DNA of 64,000 nt. It comes from Thecamonas trahens ATCC 50062. Taxonomy: Eukaryota > Apusozoa > Apusomonadida > Apusomonadidae. The position numbers and the translations under genes were made by a program. Of this stretch, positions 40,801-51,360 are shown one piece after another. Under the pieces are notes generated by a model. It was not told the DNA's origin. It saw nothing but the letters and a program-made list of their open reading frames with translations, and made no database searches. The number at the start of each line of letters is the position of its first letter. Positions within the stretch are counted from its first letter, which is position 1. Location of the stretch: NCBI RefSeq assembly GCF_000142905.1, contig NW_013657657.1, positions 177,105 through 241,104 on the forward strand, in the 5' to 3' direction.

Positions 40801-41660
40801 TCCGATCTCGTACCCAGCACCACATCGTCCAGGCCATCCCCATCGATGTCGGCAGCACCCATTGACGACAGAAGCTTAGAAATTGGAAACGCCGTCATCT
40901 CATCTTGTACACCGCTTGCCCCATACGACCCATAAAGGATGGCATCTGGGGTGGCACCGATGCCGTCTTGATAGTAGATGAGCTCCAGCTGCCCGTCACC
41001 ATCCAAGTCGCCCATCGTTACGATAGTTCTCCTCCTGGACGCCCCCATCACAACTTCTGGAAACCGACCATCGACGTTGAGCGCCCACCAGAACTTGCCA
41101 GCATCACCCAATGACCACACCAGGTCTAGATCGCCGTCCGCATCGATGTCTGTGGCCAGAATGCGTGGGTAGAAGTTCATGGTAGAATCAGTCCCTAGGA
41201 CTCGCCGCCGTGCAAACTCGCCGCCGCCCCGGTTCTCATACCACACAATCGCCCGCAATGGTACAAATGAGCACGCCGCCACGTCCACTACTCCGTTCCC
41301 GGTCAAGTCTGCTACCACCAATGCAGCAACACGGAGGTTGCCAGATGTGGTATCGGCCGCCTCGATGACGCCATGGCCCGAGAACCCGAGCGCTGGGTGA
41401 GCGTTGGCCAACCACATAATGGCGGCTCCTGTGCCAGTCACCACCACGTCAATGTCACCATCGCCATCCACATCGCCAGCTTCCATCGGAGTAGTCAGCG
41501 AGTATATGCCCGGCCACACGACATGCTTCGCCAGCGGCGAGGCCGCTCTACATTGGCCGATTTGTGGTGTCGCCAACTCGGCAGCAACGACACCACGTGC
41601 AGACCCCAGCACCACGAGTGACACTAGCACCAGCACCGCGTACAAAGGAAACAACCCCAT
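37892..41660 (-). CDS. FG-GAP/VCBS-repeat secreted protein with beta-helix start, 3' truncated by gap
   Basis: 1256 residues from the ATG at 41660 to the gap. Signal peptide MGLFPLYAVLVLVSLVVLGS. About 1080 residues of FG-GAP/VCBS-like repeats follow, with Ca-loop motifs such as GDVDGDGDIDVVV, DIDADGDLDLVWS, DLDGDGQLELIYY, DIDGDGLDDVVLG and DMDGNGCTDLVVS. These repeats form beta-propellers in integrin alpha chains and many adhesins. The end of the reading enters the beta-helix region (CMLDRFSFACVAANIAASS, then MLEPGVYSC and IRGCRAS), where it is nearly identical to the upstream paralogue at 45 kb. By analogy the missing C terminus would contain Cys-rich and membrane domains. A cell-surface location is inferred. 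Confidence 0.82.
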
Positions 41661-41972
41661 TGCCACAGTTGGAAGTGAAATGAGACGAGTGTGTCGATTG
41701 GTCTTCAAGACAGCTGTCTGTCATCCGTGAGTGCCCATGCCCGCACCGCTCGTCCCTCGTCACCCTGGTGGTGGAGCCAGCACGTGCCGTCGCCATCTTC
41801 ACTGGAAGAACAGCGAAGTTTTATATTTTGAAACGGACGTCCACGACAGCAACGACATCACAAAGCATTGAACCAGTCTGCACCACCGCTGTGTGTTACT
41901 TGGCCTGCGGTGGGGTTCGCCTGCGGTGCTAGCTGGCACGGTGTGCATCTCACGTCAAACAAGGAGCCGGCC
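41661..41972. other. Intergenic spacer between two FG-GAP paralogues
   Basis: About 312 bp between the start of one gene and the stop of the next, same orientation. No coding or RNA signal recognised. Confidence 0.5.
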
Positions 41973-44900
41973 TCACGAGGCCGATGAACTCGACGATGAA
42001 CTGGACGACGAACTGGATGATGAGTCCGACAACACCTGTACGCCCTCCACAACCAGCGTCGACGGTGCAAGAGCAGAGTCAAGCGTACTCAATTGCCCAA
42101 ACGACGGGTGTGGTGAGACGGTGTGGCCCGGGCTCGCCCCGACCGACGACAGCGCAAGCTCATTGCCGCTGCCGAGCGTCTCCCACGCCACGCCTTCAAC
42201 CATCACCGTGCCCATCTCCACGCTTGCGCTCCGCGGCCTCTCGCCAGACGCACTCGCAAGCGCCGTCGCAAACCCGCCGGCCACAAAGTACTCCGCGTCC
42301 TCGATCGCCTTCTCGCTCCGCTGCATCCGCCACAAATCGTACCCGTTGCCGCTGACAAGCGCAATCAGAATCACCACCACCCATGTCGAGACCCACGCCA
42401 TCCGCAGCGGTGCGTCCTCAAACGTGCCCGCATAGAGAACGAGCGTCGTCGCCGCCAGCACTAGCATCGCCAGCCGATTGTGGAAGTCCGACGCATACGG
42501 CCGGACGTACACGAGGTGTGCAAGAGCGAGCCCGAGCGCAATCACGCCCATCCGCGCCTTGCCCTCATCGGTAAACATGAAAGTCATGCAGAGGACCAGG
42601 CCCGCCTTGCGCGCCATGATCGCCGTCTCGAACCACCATCCGCTCTCGCTGAACCGTCCCACAAGGAACCCATACCTGAGCACAAACGACACGGGCTCCA
42701 TCGCCCGTCGCCGTGACATCAGCACCCAGCCCACAAGCAGCGGCAGCCCAAACGCATACACTCCGATTGCAGCCAGGCTTGGCCCAAGCAGTCCGCGCAC
42801 CCATGCGCTGTTGTAGCAGCTCCGTGACGGGTCCGCGCTCAGCTGCCACCGCCCACTCGCGTCGCGCTTGCACCCGAATGGCGCCATCGCCGCAGACGTC
42901 AGCGGCAGGTACAGCAGCACCACAATCTGAAACTGCGTCCGCCAGCACGCCGACACCAGCTGCCGCAGATTCTTGCTTCCGAACCAGCTCACGCCCTGGG
43001 CGATGAGCAGCCCGTACACCGCTGCCGCCCCGCAGATCGCCAAAGCCACAAACACAGGCAGGATGAGCGTGAGCGCCCACTTGAGCACCCATACGTCCGC
43101 CCCGCGAACCAGCGAGCACTCGGGACTCGTCAGCTCCACGTCCAGGTTCACCGCAGACGCAATGTCAAAGTACACCCGAGCCACAGGGCCCCACTCAAAG
43201 TCGAGCCGCCCGTAGATCGCGCTCATCTGCAACCCGTTGAGCCCAATCATCGCCGCAACAAACTTGTATCGCAGACCCTCCGTCAAGTTGAACGCCAGCA
43301 GCACGCCGGTGACCACCAGCGCTCCAATCAGTAGCGCTACCGTCACCATCGCGTTGGCCACCGGTCGGCACTTGCGGCACCGCCCGCCGAGCGCAAAGTA
43401 GCCATCCGCACACTGGGCGCACAGCCGCGCAGTGTATCCCGCCGCACATTGCCCGCTCCCGAGACATGCCTCGCTCGCCGGACACGCCACAAACACCGCT
43501 TCGCTGTCCGCGTCAGGGAAGAAGCCGGGCGCCGCACGCGGGCTGTCCAGCCCGCCATCGCACACGCCGCCGCGCGGGCACGCATCGCATGCCACTCCAC
43601 TCCGTCCGGTTCGCGACCAGAACCCAGGCTTGCATACGCAGTCGTCAACCCCGCTGCCGCTCGTCACGTTGATCGCACCGCTTCCTGCAAGTCGCTGCGT
43701 GTTGAGTGGGCAGCTCGGCACCGCCACGCATCCGTCCAACGACACGCTCGTCGACATCGTGCCCTCCACACACGCCGCGCACACCACAACGTCCACAACC
43801 ATGTTGCCCGACACTGTGCTCTGCACCGACGCTCCGGCCCCCATCCCGCACCCGGTCACTTCGAACGCTGCTGCCAATCCGCCCACTGTGTGTCCGCCGC
43901 TCCGGCTCGTCACTGCCTCCACCCGCATCGACACCGGCGCAGGGAGTGGCACCGACGATGCCACTGACGCTAGCACAGACACGCTCACGCCTGGCACCGC
44001 CGTCACTGCCTGTGACATGGCACTCGTGGTCTCGCCGCTCACAAGCATCCCGCTCGGTGCGTCTACAACAACCGCCACATCAAGCTCCGGCTCGATGTGC
44101 TCGCGCCCGAGCCAGTCAACTCCGACCACCGTCGCTCGCGGCCCGTCCCCGCTCGTGACCGTGCCGGCCGGCGCCGTCACCCACTCGAGCCGGCTCAGAG
44201 GTGCCGCGATGCGGGTCCCCGAGCTGGCTGTCAGCACCTCAGCTGCTGCATCGCTCGCCACACGCAGCCATGGCACTGTCTCGGGCCCTGCCAGCGACGC
44301 CGCCACTCCCTCGGCTGCGCACACAAACACGTCGTCGCGCCCGGCGTTGTCGCGCCACCGTGTCGCTGCTCCGGACACCCCCACGCCCTCGCCGCAAACA
44401 GCAAGCCCGTGTCCAAACGTCCCGGCCGTGTTGCCCGTGATCACGCAGTCGCTGAGCCGGTTCGCCGCAGCGTAGCCCGCCTTGGCCCGCTCGGCATCGC
44501 CACTTACAGCCGTCACCTCGGGCACGTCAACCGAAGCCCGCGCCACCGCCAGTCCGCTCGACACGCTGCTCGCCACAATCGCGAGCCCGCCGCCAGCTGA
44601 CCCAGCCCGGTTGCCGCGGACAGTCACCCCGTCGAGATCGGCCTGTGATCCGCCCACAACATGCAATCCGCCGCCGCTACCGATGCCCCCCGCCGTGTTG
44701 TCGCTCACCTCGCCGCCGACCATGGCTAGCGCCGCCCCGCCCGGCCCCACCCACGCCCCGCCGCCGTCGCCGCTTGCTGTGCAGCCGCGGATGACCGTCC
44801 CGTCACGCACCTCCAGCCTCGCGCCACCGCTGACAGACACCCCGCCGCCGCGCCCTGCCATGCTGCCGTCGATCACACTCTTTTCGAGCTCGGCCACAGT

Positions 44901-47900
44901 CCCGCTCCCGCGCACCGCCAAGCTTCCGCCCTCGCCCGCTGCGCTGTTGTCGGCAAACAGGCTCCCGGTCGCCGCCACCCGTCCACCGCCCGACGCCAGC
45001 ACCGCTCCGCCCACGCCCACGTCGACCATCACCTGGTCGTCACCCGGCTCGCTCGCCCGGCACCCGCGGATCGTAGCGTTGCGCAGCTCGAGCGCCGCAC
45101 CGTTCCCGTTCACCCGAAGCCCAGGCGTACCATGTAGCTCGGCTAGTGCCGTCTCCATCCCGCGCACCTCAACGCCATCGAGCACCAGTCGCCCGACCGT
45201 CGCCACCGTCGGCTGCGGATGTTCTGCCACCGTGAACAGGACCCGGCCACGCCCAGCTGCAGCGTCGGCGCACTCAAAGATCACCGAGCCAGGCACTGCC
45301 GCACGCAGCACGACCGAATGCGTGAGGACAAAATGCGCGTCAGCAACACACGAGTAGACACCTGGCTCGAGCATCAGCGTGTCGGCGACGCACCGCGAGG
45401 AGGCGGCGATGTTGGCGGCGACGCAGGCAAACGAGAAGCGATCCAACATACACGGCGCTAGCCGTAGATCCAGCGGTCTGGTCTGCGGCGTGTAGACCGT
45501 GTCCGCGTCGCGAGCATTCTGCAGGGCAACAAATAATCCATTTGAGAACGTCGACGACCGAGAAAAGACATCCAAATAGCCGTCGCCGTCAACATCGACT
45601 GCCGCAGTTGCTACTCGAGACTGGAGCGAAGCTGTCTGGCGCCGCACGGCGCCGAACCCGTCGACGCTGCTGTATACGGTCACTGTGTCTTCTGTCGAGA
45701 CGACAATGTCCAGGTTGCCGTCGGCATCCATATCTGCAAGTACAATTTCGGATACAACGTCCGCATAGTCAAAGTAGGTGGCAATGTCAACCGTGTCGTC
45801 AAAGCCACCCAAACAGTTCGACGGGAGCACCAAAAGGGACCGCTTCGGCTGGCCTTCAGTAGACGCACCAACAGTCACCAGGTCCAAACAGCCATCGCCG
45901 TTCACATCGCCGACATCGGCAACTGGAAGGAAGCACAATGACGTCTGGAAAGCCATCCAGGTTAAAATCACCGACAGAAACCGAGGATGTAACGCCCATG
46001 CCGAGCGTGAATGAAACTTTCAGGCGGCGACACAAGCGACACAACAAGGACGTCTAGATGTGAGGTGAGCGCGTCCATGTGACCCAGGAAGACTTGGTAC
46101 CTGACAAAAGCCGCATCAGGCACAGGGGCCAGGCTTCCAACATGAACAGCATCAGCAAAAGTGGCTCCAACGTTGCGATAGTACACGACGTCGTTGGTGG
46201 CACCAGAGGAGCCGATGGCCACCACATCTGGCCACGAGTCGGCATCGACATCGCCCACAGCAATGTGGTTGATGGAGACGAGCCCGGCCGGGTGGAACTG
46301 CTGCTGTGAGCCAAAGCCTCCACGTCCGTTGTCGTTGAATAACAAGACCAGAGGGTCAACCGAGGCAGATCCGACAACCAGGTCAAGGTCGCCGTCGTGG
46401 TCAAAGTCGGCAGCAGCCAGACCAAGTGGTGAAACAAAGGCGGCAATGTCATTGAAAGACGAGAATGACGAAAGGCCGTCAAGGTTGGCGAGCCAGCCAA
46501 GAGTTGAGCCTACAAAGCCGACCACATCCAGGTCACCATCGAGATCAAGGTCGACAATGACAGGTGAGAACGGCACGCTGGCAGTGACGAGTTCTGGCTC
46601 GGAGAACTCCAGCTGCCTATCCTCAACGGCAAGGACGGCCTGGGACTCAAGCCAGAACACGGCCGAGCCCAGGTTCCAGCCGATGACGTCGTCATGGCCG
46701 TTGCCGTCGGCGTCGGCAAGAGCAATGCCGTCGGCTCCAATAGACGAGGTGAGCAAGGAGTTGTCGTCAGTCAAGCCGTCGCGGAAGGCATACATGCCCT
46801 TGTTCCTTTGCGAGACAATGATGCCGCGGATCGGATCGACGGCGAGTCCTTTCGGACTGCTGAGCGAGTCTGGCAGGTCTAGTCGGTGGAAGTCCGAGAA
46901 GGCGGCCGAGCCAAGGTTTCGCCGCCACGCAACGGCGGCGTTTGTGGTGGAGAGCATGACCAGGTCTGCGAGGCCGTCCCGATCAACGTCGCCAAGAACC
47001 ACTGCTGAGACAGAGGTGAACGGCAGGGATAGGTTCATCGGCGCACTCGCCGACGAGATCCATAGCACGAGCTGTGCATCCGTCCAGCCCACGACATCAG
47101 GCTGTAAGTCGGCGTCAATGTCGCCGCAGGCCAGGCCGCGAAGAGTCAGCGAGTCGAGGATGGTGTGCTCTAGGAGCGAGATTGCACCACTCGACGTGGG
47201 AATCCAAGCGATTGATCCGTTGGCGAGGCCAAGCGCAGCGGCCGAGCCGTCCGGCGCAACAGTCAGGGCCACAAACGTGGTGCTCCACGGCAATCCAGAG
47301 GCAAGAATACTCGGTGGGCTCCACACACGCCCTTGCCCATCGCTGTTGGTGAGCGCGACAAGCGTGGTGGCCGACGCCGCCATCACATCGACATCGCCGT
47401 CTGCGTCGACGTCGACGAGAGCCATGCCCAGAACCGGCTGGCCATCGAGGCCGAGCTCGACAACGGTGGTCACATCGTACCAGTCGGTCTCGAGAGTGTG
47501 GACAATGAGTGCGGTTCCGTCGTCTTTGGCAACGACAATGTCTGCATGCGAGTCGGCATTCAGGTCCGCGACACTGACGGCAACTGCGTTGGCTGCTGGA
47601 TCGGTCCAGGTGGTGAGTGGGAACGGTTGAACAGCACCCCAATCGGTCGATGAGTTGCTACGTGGGTTGATGAGGACAAGCGGAGTGATGCCTCCTTGCA
47701 CAATGACGTCTGGAAAGCCATCCAGGTTAAAATCACCGACAGAAACCGAGGATGTAACGCCCATGCCCACATCAAAGGCGGAAAAGACTCCGTTGCCGTC
47801 GTTGACAGCGATCTGGACGCTATCACCAGGCGCAGATGAGGCCTTTGGACCTGTGCCGTACATAAGATCGAGATCGCCGTCACTATCAACGTCGACTGCG

Positions 47901-48847
47901 TGGATCTGTGACAAAGAGGCCGGCCTCCTGTTAGAGGCAAAGGAAACTGTACCTCCCGTGGCGAAGCTTGAGCCGGTGCTTCTGCGCCAGATGAGGCCAG
48001 TTGAGTGAAGGATGGCGACGTCGTCTAGGCCGTCGCCGTTGAAGTCGCCGATGACTGTGTCCCTGATGTAGTACTCGACAGAGTGGACCTTAGCATTGCT
48101 CGTTTGACCAAGGATGACGTAGCGAAGGGGGTCTCTGAACGAGCTGGTGTAGTACAGCTCGGGCACTCCGTCGTTGTTAGTGTCTCCGACATCAACAGAA
48201 AAGAGAGCGAACGCGCTTCCGCCATAGATGCGTGCGGGAAACGAGCCATTGACATTGTACGCGTAGAACATGTCGTCGATGTTGTCACTGGTCCAGACGA
48301 GGTCAAGATCGCCATCGTTGTCCAGGTCATAAACGACAACATCGACGTCGCCAGAGATTACCGAAGAGTCAATGGCGCGGCGGGATGAGAAGCGGCCGCC
48401 ACCGAGATTGGCATACCAACTCAGCCCGTGCTTTGGATTAGGTATACCAACGACAAGGTCCGGGCCATGTTGGCCAGTCAGATCTCCAGCAGCGAGCCCT
48501 GCGATGCGCAAGCTGTCGCCATCAATAGCCGAGACAACGACACGCGAAACGTTGGCAAAGCCAACGACGGGAAAAAGGTTCTCGACCCAGACGAGAAGCC
48601 CAGCATATGTGCCGAAAGCCACATCGATGTCGCCGTCGGAATCAAAGTCAGCCGTCACCAATCGCATGACTGCGGTCATTCCCCCAACCGAGTGCAGCGG
48701 TAGCGCCACTTGGGGGCGACACTGGGCGATATTGGGTGTTGCTGAAGACAGCGAGGCAGCGGCCACCAAGGAGCCCGACAAGACTGATGACTCTGCAGCA
48801 ATGAGGAGAAGGAGAAGAAGCGAGAGAAAACATGTTGGAGCACCCAT
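41973..48847 (-). CDS. FG-GAP / beta-helix / Cys-rich / polytopic membrane protein, interrupted by a 70-bp self-copy
   Basis: About 2268 residues if the extra segment at 45933-46002 is ignored. Signal peptide MGAPTCFLSLLLLLLIAAES. FG-GAP-type repeats fill residues about 50-1050 (for example DFDSDGDIDVAFG, DLDNDGDLDLVWT, DVDADGDVDVMAA, DADGNGHDDVIGW). A beta-helix with GGG turns follows (about 1100-1500; GGAVLASGGGRVAATGS, GRGGGVSVSGGARLEV, GGGLHVVGGSQADLDG). Next is a Cys-rich region (CACVEGTMSTSVSLDGC, CVCKPGFWSRTG, CDACPRGGVCDGG, CAQCADGYFALGGRCRKC). Eight to nine hydrophobic helices follow, starting AMVTVALLIGALVVTGVLLA, and a cytosolic tail ends in poly-Ser. The reading frame changes at the 70-bp insert. 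Both removing 68 bp and splicing 71 bp restore it. The architecture suggests a large surface receptor; ligand and role are unknown. Confidence 0.82.
45933..46002. repeat. 70-bp exact self-duplication, copy A (inserted, frame-breaking)
   Basis: The 70 bases are identical to 47698-47767 in the same gene and orientation. At 47.7 kb the segment encodes GMGVTSSVSVGDFNLDGFPD in frame. Here it lies between ESFIHAR and LPVADVGDVNGDG, which otherwise would be adjacent. Two bases at the edge are ambiguous because of microhomology, so the net insertion is 68 bp. Confidence 0.9.
47698..47767. repeat. 70-bp exact self-duplication, copy B (in-frame donor)
   Basis: In-frame FG-GAP coding sequence. It is presumed to be the source of the copy at 45933-46002. 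Confidence 0.9.
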
Positions 48848-49044
48848 GGTGGTAGTGATGGAATGGTAGGGGAAGAAGGTTGAAGGGGGGGGAGTTGGGT
48901 CTGCTTATGCTTGTGTTGGTGTGGTAAAAGGACTGGGGAAAGGGGAGGGGGGGGGGGGGGCAGGTGGTCCGCACGTGCTCGTGCTCCACCACCGAAAAAG
49001 GGGGAGGGGGGGAGACAGCTATCGAGAAACGTATTTTGGGGAAT

Positions 49045-49764
49045 TCATGAGAGGAAAGGATGCGAAGCTGGCGATGGGCGGAGGAGGGAGGTCGGACATG
49101 GATCGAGGGTGCAGTACGGCGGAAGAGTAAAGACGGAGGCAGGGATGGGCTTGGTCGAGTACGAGTGGGGCGAAAACCAGTAGTCCTGGGTGGCGTTGGG
49201 GAAGGAGAAGCGGAGCGGGATGGCCGGGTTGCCTGCCGGAGCCACCTCGTTCCAGTATCCGTGCCTACCGTAGAGCCATTGATCAGCGGCGACGCCATCG
49301 ATGGTGGCTGAGCCGACGTAGTCGAGGACTGCTGTCCAGTCGGGCGGGTTTGGGCCGACGCCGGGGACGGAGAGGCAGCACGAGCGCTGGTGTGGGAGAT
49401 CGATGACCATGCCGCGTGGGAGAAAGTACTCTGTGCATGCTGCCGAGGTGTTGTAGAAGCGGATGCACTCGTGGGCGCCCGGCCCGTGGTCGATCCGCAC
49501 CGCCCTAGTCGGATAGTCGTAGTACATCATGCCGGTGTTGACGGCACTGGCTGCGTCATCGATAACCTCGATGGCATCACCTGCACCCGTGCTGGTCGTG
49601 GCCGGAATGCCCGAGACAAAGGCGATGGTGAAGGTCGATGCCCATGGAGCGCAGGTACGCGGCGAGGATGCGGTGGTGGCGGCGGTGAGGACAGCAAAGA
49701 CAGTGAAGAAAGCGAGGACGGGGAGGAAGAGGTCGGGTTTGGGACGGGGAAGAGGAAGAAGCAT
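49045..49764 (-). CDS. Small secreted Cys-containing protein, ependymin-related-like
   Basis: 239 residues from the ATG at 49764. A signal peptide or anchor (LFLPVLAFFTVFAVLTAAT) is followed by CAPWASTFTIAF. The mature part includes SAVNTGMMYYDYPTRAVRID, CIRFYNTSAACTEYFLP, DWTAVLDYVGSATIDGVAAD, YWNEVAPAGNPAIPLRFSFP and PIPASVFTLPPYC. The order of a beta-rich N half, W..VLDYVG..., Y/W..., P..FSFP and a late P.S.F.LP..C resembles ependymin-related or similar lipid-binding secreted proteins of protists. I could not confirm the family. Two N-glycosylation sequons (YNTSA, PNATQ) support secretion. It lies between RPS29 and the giant beta-helix gene, same strand. Confidence 0.55.
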   Translation of the reverse strand: MLLPLPRPKPDLFLPVLAFFTVFAVLTAATTASSPRTCAPWASTFTIAFVSGIPATTSTGAGDAIEVIDDAASAVNTGMMYYDYPTRAVRIDHGPGAHECIRFYNTSAACTEYFLPRGMVIDLPHQRSCCLSVPGVGPNPPDWTAVLDYVGSATIDGVAADQWLYGRHGYWNEVAPAGNPAIPLRFSFPNATQDYWFSPHSYSTKPIPASVFTLPPYCTLDPCPTSLLRPSPASHPFLS

Positions 49765-49997
49765 GGTGTAGGGGAATGGAGGGGTTGGGGGGAGTAGGTT
49801 GGGGGCGTGGGGGGAGGGTGACGTGGGCGGCGTGCAGCACTGCTGCCGGCTAGCCGGCTGACCACGGTAGCTAGCCACGCTGGTCTGCGGGAGATCGGAA
49901 GAGGAGATGGGAGAAGTCGGACGAGATGGAGAAAGGGGGGAGGAGGATGTGAGCGCGTTCTGTTGTTTTGGTTTATCCCTAGAGGGACGACCACGAC

Positions 49998-50162
49998 TTA
50001 GCGGTACTTGTGGAAGCCGATGTCGTTGGCCTTCTCGCGGAAGCACTGACGGCAGATCATGAGGCCGTACTTGCGGATGATGGCATGGCCGTTACCGCAC
50101 ACGCGGCACGAGCGCGAGCCAGGGCCAAAGTTGCGGGGGTGCGAGCGCCAGAGGTTGGTCAT
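49998..50162 (-). CDS. RPS29: 40S ribosomal protein S29 (uS14)
   Basis: A complete 54-residue protein in one exon. [19 protein letters not shown] is followed by [15 protein letters not shown] and [20 protein letters not shown], almost the family consensus. Four Cys (two CxxC pairs at about 19/22 and 37/40) bind zinc. It sits on the head of the 40S subunit. Length and motif are as usual for eukaryotic S29, so no upstream coding exon is needed. Confidence 0.97.
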   Translation of the reverse strand: MTNLWRSHPRNFGPGSRSCRVCGNGHAIIRKYGLMICRQCFREKANDIGFHKYR

Positions 50163-51360
50163 GATGCACTGTAGACGCGAGGCCCCGACGAGGTCAGACA
50201 CAAGCACACAACAGCAGCACCAAGAGCAGCATCCATCCAGATGATGCACATGGAAGGAGTGCGAGCAGACGAGCAGACGAGCATATGACCACCGAATGGA
50301 GAGCAAGGATAAGGGAGGGGGGGGGAGGAGGGTGACGCGACGAGGTTCAAGAGTGAGTGGGAGGTCCGAGGTAAGAGGGAGGGGAGGGGGAAGTGTGGAT
50401 GCCGAGGGTGGGCAGGGGAGGAGGTGAACCCACAGTATGCACCCGGTGGGGAGGGCGCGCAGGGTGCACATAGTCGGGCCCGGGCAGGAGGAGGGCGAGA
50501 GGGTGGTGCGGGGTGCGGGGTGCGGGGTGTGGGGTGCGAGGTGGGAGCGCAAGGGTGTCTGATTAAAAAGTGTATGCATGGCGTAGACGAGCGGGCCCAA
50601 GGAGGCAAAGGCAGATGGTTGTGGCAAAGCAACCACACTGAGGCCAAGCATACATGCACAGCTATGCGTCGTGCAAGCTGTGCCTGTATGGCTTGGATAT
50701 TTCATGCGTATGGGCCCCTAGACTGGGAGGAGGCGGGCGAGGCAGGCTCCGATCCCGAGGCAAAAATACCCTCCCCGAGTCCCACCACGGCCAGCCACAG
50801 CTGGTATGCACAAGCGAGAGAGCGAGACACGAGGACATACAGCTAGGCTGGCTGTTCATGGGACGAGGAAGGGGTGGGGTGGGGTGGGCATGTTGTCGCG
50901 GTCGGCAGGTCGCCGGTCGCATCATGCAACTTACAGTCAGCGAGAGAGGGATGGCCGACTGAGGAGAATGTTGGAGGAGACCAAAGGCGAGCAGTCATTT
51001 AATCGATGGATGAGGATTGGAAAGAGGGAGAAGAAATGAATGGCTGCCATTGGCGACAATAATCGATGGCAGCCGACAATCGATGGCAGCCGACAATCGA
51101 TGGCAACCACACAATAATCGATGGCAACAATCAACGGATGACTAGCTACGGAGCTACAGAGTGGGGATGGAGAACACGATGGCTGCAGGGCCGAGGAGGT
51201 AGCTGGCTGGGATCGGGGACCAGACTGGGCATCGGCAGACGCGTGTCAGTAGTGAACGGTGGCAATTGCCCTGCGAGTGGGCGAGTGTCACACGCCACTG
51301 CCCCACGGCCGACGCCACGTGACTCGCTCCCTGGTCTGGACGGAGGACGGGGTGGCAAGG
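50163..51360. other. Intergenic region, RPS29 / P-protein transporter
   Basis: About 1.2 kb between divergent genes. No convincing coding sequence. It includes G-rich stretches around 50310-50540 and the ATCGATGG minisatellite at 51058-51137. Confidence 0.55.
51058..51137. repeat. ATCGATGGCAGCCGACA minisatellite
   Basis: A 17-bp unit AATCGATGGCAGCCGAC occurs twice perfectly (51061-51077, 51078-51094). Degenerate copies then end in ACCACAC and CAACAATC. The ATCGAT palindrome recurs about every 17-25 bases. A related ATCGATGG also lies near 51002. Confidence 0.85.

Noticed and set aside
29016-50162. Operon or polycistronic transcription of the minus-strand block
   Set aside because: Genes have their own spacers of 0.2-0.4 kb and unrelated functions, and nothing indicates trans-splicing; the shared strand alone is weak evidence.
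50424-50846. 140-codon plus ORF near RPS29
   Set aside because: No start context, domain or codon bias; it lies in a likely promoter region.
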